From: JBGPBY01 sp041481485
Lineage (GTDB): Bacteria; Acidobacteriota; Terriglobia; 20CM-2-55-15
Length of the DNA: 19,748 nt
Reading direction: 5' to 3'
Assembly (NCBI GenBank): GCA_041481485.1
Contig: JBGPBY010000067.1
Location: 1 to 19,748 of the forward strand
The position numbers were made by a program, and so were the translations under genes. Positions 13,950-19,748 of this stretch are shown here, one piece after another. Positions within the stretch are counted from its first letter, which is position 1; every line of letters begins with the position of its first letter. The notes under the pieces are model-generated. The model ran no database searches, was not told the origin of the DNA, and saw only the letters and a program-made list of their open reading frames with translations.

Positions 13950-15170
13950 TTATGAGCGGATGAACCCCAACGTTTTGCGGACAGCGTAATTCGGAAACAC
14001 GTTATCGAGGCTTTCAACGCCCATGTGCTTCGTCAGGATCCCCCCAAGCACATCCCGATAATCGGTTGTGACTGCGAGGTCGCGTTTCTGAAACAACTGA
14101 TCGGGCGCGAGACCCGGCCACTCCCCGTAGACTTTTCCTCCGCGGACCGGTCCGCCGATGAGCATCATCAGATTCCCATGTCCGTGGTCGGTGCCTCCGT
14201 TTCCGTTTTCAAAAGCAGTGCGCCCGAACTCCGACATGGTTACCATCACGATGTCGTTCATCCGGTCGCCGAGGTCGCGGCAAAATGCGACGCATGCAGT
14301 GGCGAGGGAATTCAGCAGCGGTTGCAGCGAACCGGATTCGTTCGTGTGGTGATCCCACCCTCCAATATCCACGAATGCCGCTTCCACGCCCAGATCGGAT
14401 TGGATCATGCGGGCAATCTGAAACAGACCCAGCCCCACCTCACCAATTCCATACTGCGCGCCATTGGCCGGCTTGTTGGTGTCTGCGGTAATCTTTTCCA
14501 CACGTCTCAACATCGCAAAGGCCTCTCCGCTCACGGTGTTGAGGGCCGGATCGTCAGAAGCTCTGTACATCCGTTCAAATATTTTGGATACCCCGTTTCC
14601 CACCTGAAGACCGCCTAAGGCGCCAACCGAAGTGGCCATGGCGTCACCGCGAAGCGTCAATGGCAATTGAGGACCCATGGAAACCAGGCGAAAGGCGGAT
14701 GCGGGAACAGCCGCGGTTCTCATAGCGCGGTTCAGCCAGCCATCCTCGGTCTTCATTCCTGAGGTGCCGGACTCCATGTACGCCTGCGACTCAAAGTGAG
14801 AGCGACCAGAGTCCGGGGATCCTGTCGCTTCAACCACAGCAAACATTTGTTGGTCCCACAAATTCTTTAAAGGAGAAAGCCCGGGATTCAGTCCGAAATG
14901 CCCGTCCAGGTCGACGACTCCGTTCTGCGCCCCGGGGCCCGGCACCGCGATCGTCGGACGAAGGCTACGGTAGTTGGGGTCGCCATGCGGCACGATGATG
15001 TTCAGTCCATCGGCGGCGCCACGCTGAAACAACACCACAAGGATTTTTCTGCGCGAGCTTTGGCTCCTTTGAGATCCCTGACCAGACGCTGTGGCCAGCC
15101 ACAGTGGAGATGTTCCAAGAGCAGAGAGCACAACAGCAGAATCGCGAAGGAATACGCGTCGGGTGATCAT
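13950..15170 (-). CDS. DUF1501 family protein with Tat-type signal
   Basis: The protein is 406 residues. The N-terminus TRRVFLRDS (3-11) followed by a hydrophobic stretch is a twin-arginine signal, so the protein is probably exported folded. The body shows DUF1501 landmarks in order: LVVLFQRGAADGLNIIVPHG, GRSHFESQAYMESG, VDIGGWDHHTNESG, VTMSEFGRTAFENGNGGTDH and GHG. DUF1501 belongs to the alkaline phosphatase/sulfatase-like clan, and the conserved Asp/His residues could bind metals, but no activity is established. The ATG at 15170 is preceded by GAGGA four bases upstream. It follows the DUF1800 gene by seven bases, the standard arrangement for this pair. Confidence 0.93.
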   Translation of the reverse strand: MITRRVFLRDSAVVLSALGTSPLWLATASGQGSQRSQSSRRKILVVLFQRGAADGLNIIVPHGDPNYRSLRPTIAVPGPGAQNGVVDLDGHFGLNPGLSPLKNLWDQQMFAVVEATGSPDSGRSHFESQAYMESGTSGMKTEDGWLNRAMRTAAVPASAFRLVSMGPQLPLTLRGDAMATSVGALGGLQVGNGVSKIFERMYRASDDPALNTVSGEAFAMLRRVEKITADTNKPANGAQYGIGEVGLGLFQIARMIQSDLGVEAAFVDIGGWDHHTNESGSLQPLLNSLATACVAFCRDLGDRMNDIVMVTMSEFGRTAFENGNGGTDHGHGNLMMLIGGPVRGGKVYGEWPGLAPDQLFQKRDLAVTTDYRDVLGGILTKHMGVESLDNVFPNYAVRKTLGFIRS

Positions 15171-15177
15171 GACATCC

Positions 15178-16749
15178 TCACTTCCGCTGAAATTCCGGAG
15201 AGCCCAGAATCAAGCCGGCGATAAATGCCGGAGTGACCGCCTCGGTCACGATTCCATCCCTGAGTTCCTGCACTGTTGAAGCTGAAGGATCGCGGCCGAG
15301 AACGCTCCGGGCAATGGCGGTCGTGTCCCTGGTCTTCCAGCGCGTTCGATCCAAAGTCACACCGGGTATTTTGCCGGCAACAAGATTGGCTGCAAAGTTC
15401 AGTCTCACGAACAGGCTGGCCGTGCTGATCCAGCTTTCGCCGGTGTTGGGATAGCCTGTCGGTTCGGTCTTGCTGTATAGCGGTTCGCCCATATCGGCAA
15501 TCCATTGTTCCAGGGCTGCCGGGTCCGTTGTGTTGGCATCCACAGCGCGCATTGCGCTGGCGACCAGTTCAAGGGGTGATTTGATCTTGGTCAGCGCCGT
15601 TTCGCCAGAGAGAAACTCACGCGAGGTCAGCATCGTGGTCATCACGGCGCGTAAATCCCCGTCAGTATCCATGAACGTTTTTGCCATGCGATCGATCAGA
15701 GGCTGAGGTGGATTGTCCGCGACGAAGCGCTGTGCCAGTTGCCTTGAAATATGGAGCGCCGTCGATGAATGACTTGCCAGGATGTCGAGAAGTTCGTAGA
15801 CTTCGCGGTCGCCGCTTCCTCTGATGGTATGGCCAAGGACGACCTTGTCTTTCGGATCATGAGGCCATTCCATGAAGAACAGCCCGATGCTCGCCGGTTC
15901 ATGCGTGGTCTGGCCTGCGGAAGTGGTCTTGAGAAACCAGCCCGTGAAACACCGCGCTGCAGCCTCAATATCCTTTTGCGTATAGCCGCCGTCGACGCCG
16001 AGGGTGTGCAGTTCCATCAATTCGCGGCTGAAGTTTTCATTGAGGCCGCGGGCGCCTTCGAAGGTCCGTGTGAAGTTCGGGCCGTTGGGCTGGGAGATTT
16101 CCGGTGCGATCGAAGATTTGTTATCAAGGTACTGAAGCATTGCCGGGTGAAGCGCCGTGGCCACGAGCATGTCTTTGAACTTGCCCAGCACAAAAGGGCG
16201 GATGGCTTCACGCTCGTAGTCGGCGACAAAGCGGCCTTTCGCGGTGGTGACATTGAAATGATTGAACCAGAAGTCGACGAGGACTTCCTCCAGCTGCCGG
16301 TTGGAATAGACGATTCGGTAAAGCTTTCCGTCCCTGAGATCCATGTCTGGATTACGTGGCTGTTGCATCATCTGGACGAGAGCACCGGTGGGTGCCTGGC
16401 CGACGCGGACAGTCGAGACAAAACTAAGGCTGCCTGTCTTTGTAGTCACAGAGATGAAATTCAGGAGTTGTGACGGTGTCATCGACAACGTCTCCAAAGG
16501 TTTGAGCCGTTCTTCCAACACAGGATTTTCGGAAATACCTTCGGGATTCAGCTGCGACTGGATCCATTGTTCCAGACCAGCCGTGCGGACTGCCTCAATG
16601 TCGCCGGGCTTCGGACCAAATGTCAGCCGCTGGAGGGCGTGCAGGATCTGGGAATCGGAATAGGATTTCGGTGCAGTTCGATTCTGCGCATTGGCGTGGA
16701 GGACGATTGCGGCAAGTGTCAAAAGAATCGGGATGAAACGACGTCGCAT
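15178..16749 (-). CDS. DUF1800 family secreted protein
   Basis: The protein is 523 residues with a Sec signal peptide (about 1-21, ending HANAQ). DUF1800 landmarks appear in order: ILHALQRLTFGPKPGDIEAV, VLVDFWFNHFNV, ENFSRELMELHTLGVDGGYT, AARCFTGWF, DGDLRAVMTTMLTSREFLSG and KIKSPLELVASAMRAV. The C-terminal part is a helical repeat-like region ending near a lattice of hydrophobic residues (PAFIAGLILGSPEFQRK). The function is unknown; genes of this family are nearly always paired with DUF1501, and the two probably form one exported complex. GGGAG lies about nine bases before the ATG. A palindromic repeat is found about 95 bases upstream, between this operon and the NHL gene. Confidence 0.93.
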   Translation of the reverse strand: MRRRFIPILLTLAAIVLHANAQNRTAPKSYSDSQILHALQRLTFGPKPGDIEAVRTAGLEQWIQSQLNPEGISENPVLEERLKPLETLSMTPSQLLNFISVTTKTGSLSFVSTVRVGQAPTGALVQMMQQPRNPDMDLRDGKLYRIVYSNRQLEEVLVDFWFNHFNVTTAKGRFVADYEREAIRPFVLGKFKDMLVATALHPAMLQYLDNKSSIAPEISQPNGPNFTRTFEGARGLNENFSRELMELHTLGVDGGYTQKDIEAAARCFTGWFLKTTSAGQTTHEPASIGLFFMEWPHDPKDKVVLGHTIRGSGDREVYELLDILASHSSTALHISRQLAQRFVADNPPQPLIDRMAKTFMDTDGDLRAVMTTMLTSREFLSGETALTKIKSPLELVASAMRAVDANTTDPAALEQWIADMGEPLYSKTEPTGYPNTGESWISTASLFVRLNFAANLVAGKIPGVTLDRTRWKTRDTTAIARSVLGRDPSASTVQELRDGIVTEAVTPAFIAGLILGSPEFQRK

Positions 16750-16843
16750 TACGGCGGACTCCCTGAATCTGAGTTTAGTTAGATTGTGCGCTTGTAGGGA
16801 CGGTCAGGAAAGAAATTGGTTTCGGGTAATTGCGATTTCATGA

Positions 16844-16935
16844 TCCCAATGTAGGGGCGGTCTATGACCGCCCGCAATCTGTGGGTTTGCATCCCTCAAA
16901 ATTGTGGGCGGTCATAGACCGCCCCTACATTGGGA
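16844..16935. repeat. Paired palindromic repeat, copy 2 of a family
   Basis: Arms 16844-16878 and 16901-16935 are inverted copies with one mismatch. Each holds the hairpin GGGCGGTC-TAT-GACCGCCC, and the layout and centre match the copy at 3117-3234; the outer parts have diverged. It sits between the NHL stop and the DUF1800 start, both on the minus strand, where it could attenuate read-through. Confidence 0.85.
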
Positions 16936-16960
16936 ATCCCGTACCTACAGGCGCATCGTT

Positions 16961-18223
16961 TCACTTTCGCGGAGCGACCATCTTCGTGACGCGGCCGACG
17001 CTGGTGTCGCCGGCATACAGGTTGTCCTGCTTATCGAACACCCAGTAGCTGGCCTCGATGAACTGTCCGGTTCCGATGCCCATTCCATTTCCGATCGCAC
17101 CCAGCACTTTGCCGCTGCGATCCAATTTCAGAAACTGGCCGTCCTGACCGCTGGCCATCCACGGATTGCCATGCGCATCGAACTGAAGGGCGCAAACCAG
17201 GTTTCTCATCTGCATCGTTCTGAGAAATTTGCCGTCGCCGGAGTAGACCACAATTCGATACTGCTCGCGGTCTCCAATCCAGACGTCACCATTGGAGGGA
17301 TCAATCGCAAGGCCGTGCACGGAGTCGAACTTCCCCTGTCCCACGCTATTTCCATACCACTGGCTGATGTATTTGCCGGACTTGTCGAGATGAATCACTC
17401 TCGCCGCGCCGATGTTGTTCGTGGCATCGTCGGAGTCGGTGTCATTTGGACTCTCGTCGGCATGCCCTTCGCCGATGTAGATATCGCCGTTGGTTCCGAA
17501 TGCAACCATTACGGGCTGCCACAATAACCGCTGACCTTTGGCTTCGTTCCAGTCTCCGCGATGTCCTCGCGATCCAAGGGTCATCAGCAGTTCGCCGCGC
17601 GGATTCAGCTTCATTACAGTCGCGCCATTGGTATCGCAGATCCAGACGTTGTCCTCCGAATCGATGGCCATGCCATGGGCTTTATCCTGATGCCCGATAA
17701 CGTCATCGCCAATCTGCAGAATCAGTTTGTGATCCGGATCGAACTTATACAGTTGAGGACTTCCCGCAGCCTTACGTTGGAATACCCAGAGGTTTCCTTT
17801 GGAATCCAGCGCAACCGACGGGACACCACCAGAGCCCGGCGGCAACGCATACGGATACGTGAAGGTATAGCCCAATGTCTGCTCCCACTCGACACGCTGC
17901 AATTGTTGACGCCCTGGCCCCTGCCGATTTCCGCACAGCGGCGAACGGCTGCATCCCGGTGTACGCGGCAATGGTGCGGCATTGGTTGCAGGAGCTGCGG
18001 GCTGCGGAGCACCCCCGCCTCTGGGGGGAACGGTAACGTGTCCTTCCACATCGACAACCGTATTTCCTCCGGGGTCGGGAAATGAACCTTGCAGGAACCA
18101 GGCCGGCGATCCTCCCTCTGCCGGTCCGCGCGTTGGCGGCTGGGTTTGCGCTAATGCGAATGCCGTAGCGCAACATGCTGCGAATATCGCTGTGACAACT
18201 GGAGCGAAATTGTGTCTGTTCAT
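16961..18223 (-). CDS. Secreted NHL-type beta-propeller protein
   Basis: The protein is 420 residues with a Sec signal peptide (1-25, ending AFALA). A Pro/Gly-rich stretch (about 26-105) leads to six NHL-like blades at about 134-172, 183-217, 238-290, 303-337, 343-377 and 392-418. Typical units are AHGMAIDSEDNVWICDT and VHGLAIDPSNGDVWIGD. Blade three has an acidic insert (DESPNDTDSDD, about 256-266) that could bind metal. The fold resembles the propeller of peptidyl-amidoglycolate lyases and Vgb-like proteins, but I cannot assign an activity. The ATG at 18223 is set by a strong AGGAGG site; the ORF remains open upstream to 18442, but that part is not needed. It is divergent from the esterase gene, with about 100 bases between the two starts. 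Confidence 0.85.
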   Translation of the reverse strand: MNRHNFAPVVTAIFAACCATAFALAQTQPPTRGPAEGGSPAWFLQGSFPDPGGNTVVDVEGHVTVPPRGGGAPQPAAPATNAAPLPRTPGCSRSPLCGNRQGPGRQQLQRVEWEQTLGYTFTYPYALPPGSGGVPSVALDSKGNLWVFQRKAAGSPQLYKFDPDHKLILQIGDDVIGHQDKAHGMAIDSEDNVWICDTNGATVMKLNPRGELLMTLGSRGHRGDWNEAKGQRLLWQPVMVAFGTNGDIYIGEGHADESPNDTDSDDATNNIGAARVIHLDKSGKYISQWYGNSVGQGKFDSVHGLAIDPSNGDVWIGDREQYRIVVYSGDGKFLRTMQMRNLVCALQFDAHGNPWMASGQDGQFLKLDRSGKVLGAIGNGMGIGTGQFIEASYWVFDKQDNLYAGDTSVGRVTKMVAPRK

Positions 18224-18269
18224 TTCCGCCTCCTGAGAATGGAGCATATCTTGACATAGAAGGACCAAG

Positions 18270-18298
18270 TTCGCCCGTTTTCTCGATGCAGGTATAAT
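18270..18298 (+). promoter_or_regulatory. Candidate promoter of the esterase gene
   Basis: A perfect TATAAT (18293-18298) lies 17 bases after a weak -35, TTCGCC (18270-18275). Transcription from about 18305 would give a leader of about 20 bases containing AGGAGGT, well placed for the ATG at 18326. The TTGACA at 18251 is too far away to be its partner. Confidence 0.5.
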
Positions 18299-18325
18299 GC
18301 GCCTTAAAACAGGAGGTCCGGTCCC

Positions 18326-19180
18326 ATGAAGAGGCTCATGCTTTCGATTGCAGTCGTTCTGCTGGTGGCTGCAGCGTTGGCCGCTCAGAATGCCGCCCCG
18401 GCGTTTCTCCAGGTTCGTGCGGTGCCCCATGGCAATGTGCAATCTGTGCCTTACTCTTCAAAGGCTCTCGGTACGGATCGCAAAATGGTGATCTACACGC
18501 CGCCCGGATACGAAGCTTCACAGGAACGTTATCCCGTGCTTTACCTTCTGCATGGCGCAGGCAGCAATGAAACCGCCTGGACATCAACCGGTAAGGCCAA
18601 TGTCATTTTCGATAACCTGCTCGCAGACGGAAAAATGAAGCCTTTTATTGCCGTGATGCCGTTTGGATACGCGTTTCAGAGGGCGGCCGGCACGGGCCGT
18701 GGAGATGCTGCGGAAAACAAGCAGCAGCGTGAAGGGTTCGCACGAGACTTTCTCGGAGATGTTATACCGCTTGCGGAGACGAAGTTTCGGATCAATGCGG
18801 ACCGGGATCACCGCGCAATCGCAGGATTCTCGCTTGGCGGCGCTCAGGCGCTGGCCATCGGTCTCACTCACACAGAACTGTTCAGCCGCATTGCCGGATT
18901 CAGCCCTGCCCTCGGCGCCGCCAACAATCCCGATACCGGCGGAGTCAATTTCGATACGGTGCTCGCAGACGCCAGCCAGATAAACGGAAAATTGAAGTTG
19001 CTCTGGATCGGCGTCGGGACTGAAGACACGCTGTTCGACTCCATCGCGGACTTCTCGACGATGTTGTCGAAACATAAGATCCAACATGTCTTTCGAGTGA
19101 CCGGCGGCGCGCACAACTTTGCCGTATGGCAGCCGAATTTAAATGAAGTCGCTCCGCTGCTATTCAGCGAAGTGAACTGA
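18326..19180 (+). CDS. Secreted alpha/beta-hydrolase esterase (feruloyl esterase/Fes-like family)
   Basis: The protein is 284 residues with a Sec signal peptide (1-20, ending ALAAQ). The hydrolase fold shows MVIYTPPGYE (54-63), the oxyanion region YLLHGAGSNETAW (73-85), the nucleophile elbow GFSLGG with S169, a probable acid D234 in GVGTEDTLFD, and H263 in GGAHNF. The catalytic triad is therefore complete. This family (esterase D/Fes-like) includes xylan-linked acetyl and feruloyl esterases and siderophore esterases; with a signal peptide and no siderophore genes nearby, a polysaccharide or other extracellular ester is the more likely substrate. A strong AGGAGGT site and a TATAAT box precede it. 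It is divergent from the NHL propeller gene. Confidence 0.88.
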   Translation: MKRLMLSIAVVLLVAAALAAQNAAPAFLQVRAVPHGNVQSVPYSSKALGTDRKMVIYTPPGYEASQERYPVLYLLHGAGSNETAWTSTGKANVIFDNLLADGKMKPFIAVMPFGYAFQRAAGTGRGDAAENKQQREGFARDFLGDVIPLAETKFRINADRDHRAIAGFSLGGAQALAIGLTHTELFSRIAGFSPALGAANNPDTGGVNFDTVLADASQINGKLKLLWIGVGTEDTLFDSIADFSTMLSKHKIQHVFRVTGGAHNFAVWQPNLNEVAPLLFSEVN

Positions 19181-19220
19181 ATGCCAGTCTTGCATCGCAT
19201 CCTACCCCTGCTGAATCCAG

Positions 19221-19246
19221 GCCGATTTTAAGATTCCGAAATCGGC
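19221..19246. terminator. Weak hairpin between convergent esterase and VOC genes
   Basis: GCCGATTT and AAATCGGC form an 8-bp stem with a 10-base loop, overlapping the stop codon of the VOC gene. There is no T-run on either side, so terminator activity is uncertain. Confidence 0.25.
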
Positions 19247-19632
19247 GCACTCACTCGGAACGTATGACCGTCCGGATGCACCAAATGAAACTCGCGGACG
19301 CCCCACGGTTCGTTGGTTGGCGGCATGGTCACCGTTAATTTGTGTTCCAGGGCGCGCTGATAGGCAGCATCCACATCGGCTGCAGCGCCCAGCCACCAAC
19401 TCATCCACACGCCGCCGGTATCGTCATCGCAAACGTGGCGCGGCAGAGGCCCGCCACGCGAACCCTGTCCATTTTGACAAAGGAAAATTTCAGACTTCCC
19501 ATTACAGACGCCGCCGAAGGTGGGAGGGGTACCCCAGTCCCATCCCTTTTGCCAGCCCATCTTTTCGAACCACGCAAAACTTTCAACGATGTTCGAGACA
19601 TTGAGAATCGGAGTCAGTCCGTGAACGATCAT
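19228..19632 (-). CDS. VOC/glyoxalase-fold protein
   Basis: The protein is 134 residues, the usual length for a two-module VOC (glyoxalase/bleomycin resistance-like) protein. It starts IVHGLTPILNVSNIVESFAW, the first beta-alpha module, with FEKMGWQKGWDWG and EIFLCQNGQG. The second module has VDAAYQRALEHKLTV and ends VREFHLVHPDGHTFRVS, where H and E residues often bind the metal. Members include glyoxalases, dioxygenases and antibiotic-binding proteins, and the substrate cannot be told. I chose the ATG at 19632; a longer TTG start at 19668 would run into the repeat at 19661-19694. The gene is complete and convergent with the esterase. Confidence 0.85.
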   Translation of the reverse strand: MIVHGLTPILNVSNIVESFAWFEKMGWQKGWDWGTPPTFGGVCNGKSEIFLCQNGQGSRGGPLPRHVCDDDTGGVWMSWWLGAAADVDAAYQRALEHKLTVTMPPTNEPWGVREFHLVHPDGHTFRVSAPISES

Positions 19633-19660
19633 CGGAAGATGATGCCGCAAAACACCTGGG

Positions 19661-19694
19661 GTCTTCAAATGTGAGCTGTCAAATAGTCTGTTGT
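19661..19694. repeat. Second copy of the left end of the 9518-9666 element
   Basis: This stretch matches 9518-9551 at 30 of 34 bases, including the TIR GTGAGCTGTC. The match stops abruptly where the sequence turns into G/T runs, so only one end of this copy is present. Confidence 0.7.
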
Positions 19695-19748
19695 GGGGGG
19701 GTGTTTGGGGGGGGGGGGGTGTGGGGGTGGGCCAGTGGGGACGGGGGC
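19695..19748. other. Low-complexity G/T tail, probable sequencing or assembly artefact
   Basis: The last 54 bases are almost only G and T, with runs of up to 14 G. They replace the expected continuation of the repeat copy (which at 9552 reads CCGATGCC). Such tails are typical of failed reads at contig ends. Confidence 0.75.

Noticed and set aside
15769..16473. 234-codon open frame antisense to the DUF1800 gene
   Set aside because: It arises from codon bias of the real gene, whose family motifs run through the same bases.
18251..18298. TTGACA and TATAAT as one promoter
   Set aside because: The boxes are 36 bases apart, double the usual spacer; the TATAAT is more likely paired with a weak -35 at 18270.
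19695..19748. G-quadruplex or telomere-like end
   Set aside because: The run is irregular and begins inside a broken repeat copy, which fits a sequencing artefact better.

Overview
The window looks like a chromosomal stretch of an Acidobacteriota genome, probably an assembled metagenomic or draft contig. The evidence is gene content: an acidobacterial-type secreted VWA protein, a DUF1800/DUF1501 pair, a secreted DUF6152-type protein, remnants of a secreted HpcH/HpaI-family protein, and many Sec or Tat signal peptides. Composition is moderately GC-rich throughout, and the far right end runs into low-complexity G/T sequence that looks like a broken contig end.

Layout, left to right. 1-110 is a paired palindrome (REPIN/MITE-like). 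256-1437 (+) is a group D flavin monooxygenase of the acyl-CoA dehydrogenase fold. 1450 to about 2050 (-) is a decayed HpcH/HpaI-family gene. 2162-3061 (+) is a secreted pilus-chaperone-like protein. 3050-3475 is a nest of inverted repeats whose outer arm overlaps the end of that gene. 3484-8640 (-) is a three-gene signalling operon: secreted DUF6152 protein, membrane hybrid histidine kinase, then a receiver-SpoIIE phosphatase. 8807-9483 (+) is a VapBC-type toxin-antitoxin pair, followed by a small TIR-bearing element. 9710-10747 (-) is an unrecognised secreted protein. 10974-11306 (+) is a glycine-rich RRM RNA-binding protein.

11377-12764 (-) is a compact ECF sigma operon (membrane protein, sigma factor, small membrane protein that may be the anti-sigma), divergent from the secreted VWA protein at 12973-13944 (+). 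13950-16749 (-) is the DUF1800 to DUF1501 pair. A second copy of one palindromic repeat lies at 16844-16935. 16961-18223 (-) encodes a secreted six-bladed NHL-type propeller, divergent from a secreted esterase (18326-19180, +), and a VOC/glyoxalase-fold protein (19228-19632, -) closes the window.

Functionally this is mostly cell-envelope and signalling accessory material. The clearest functional units are the three-gene sensor operon, the toxin-antitoxin pair, the sigma operon and the DUF1800/DUF1501 operon. I see no CRISPR array, tRNA, rRNA, phage module or obvious defence island. Nothing here can be proved to be a new system from sequence alone. The best candidates for a second look are the sensor operon headed by a secreted protein, the zero-gap stop/start junction in the sigma operon, and the several families of paired palindromic repeats.
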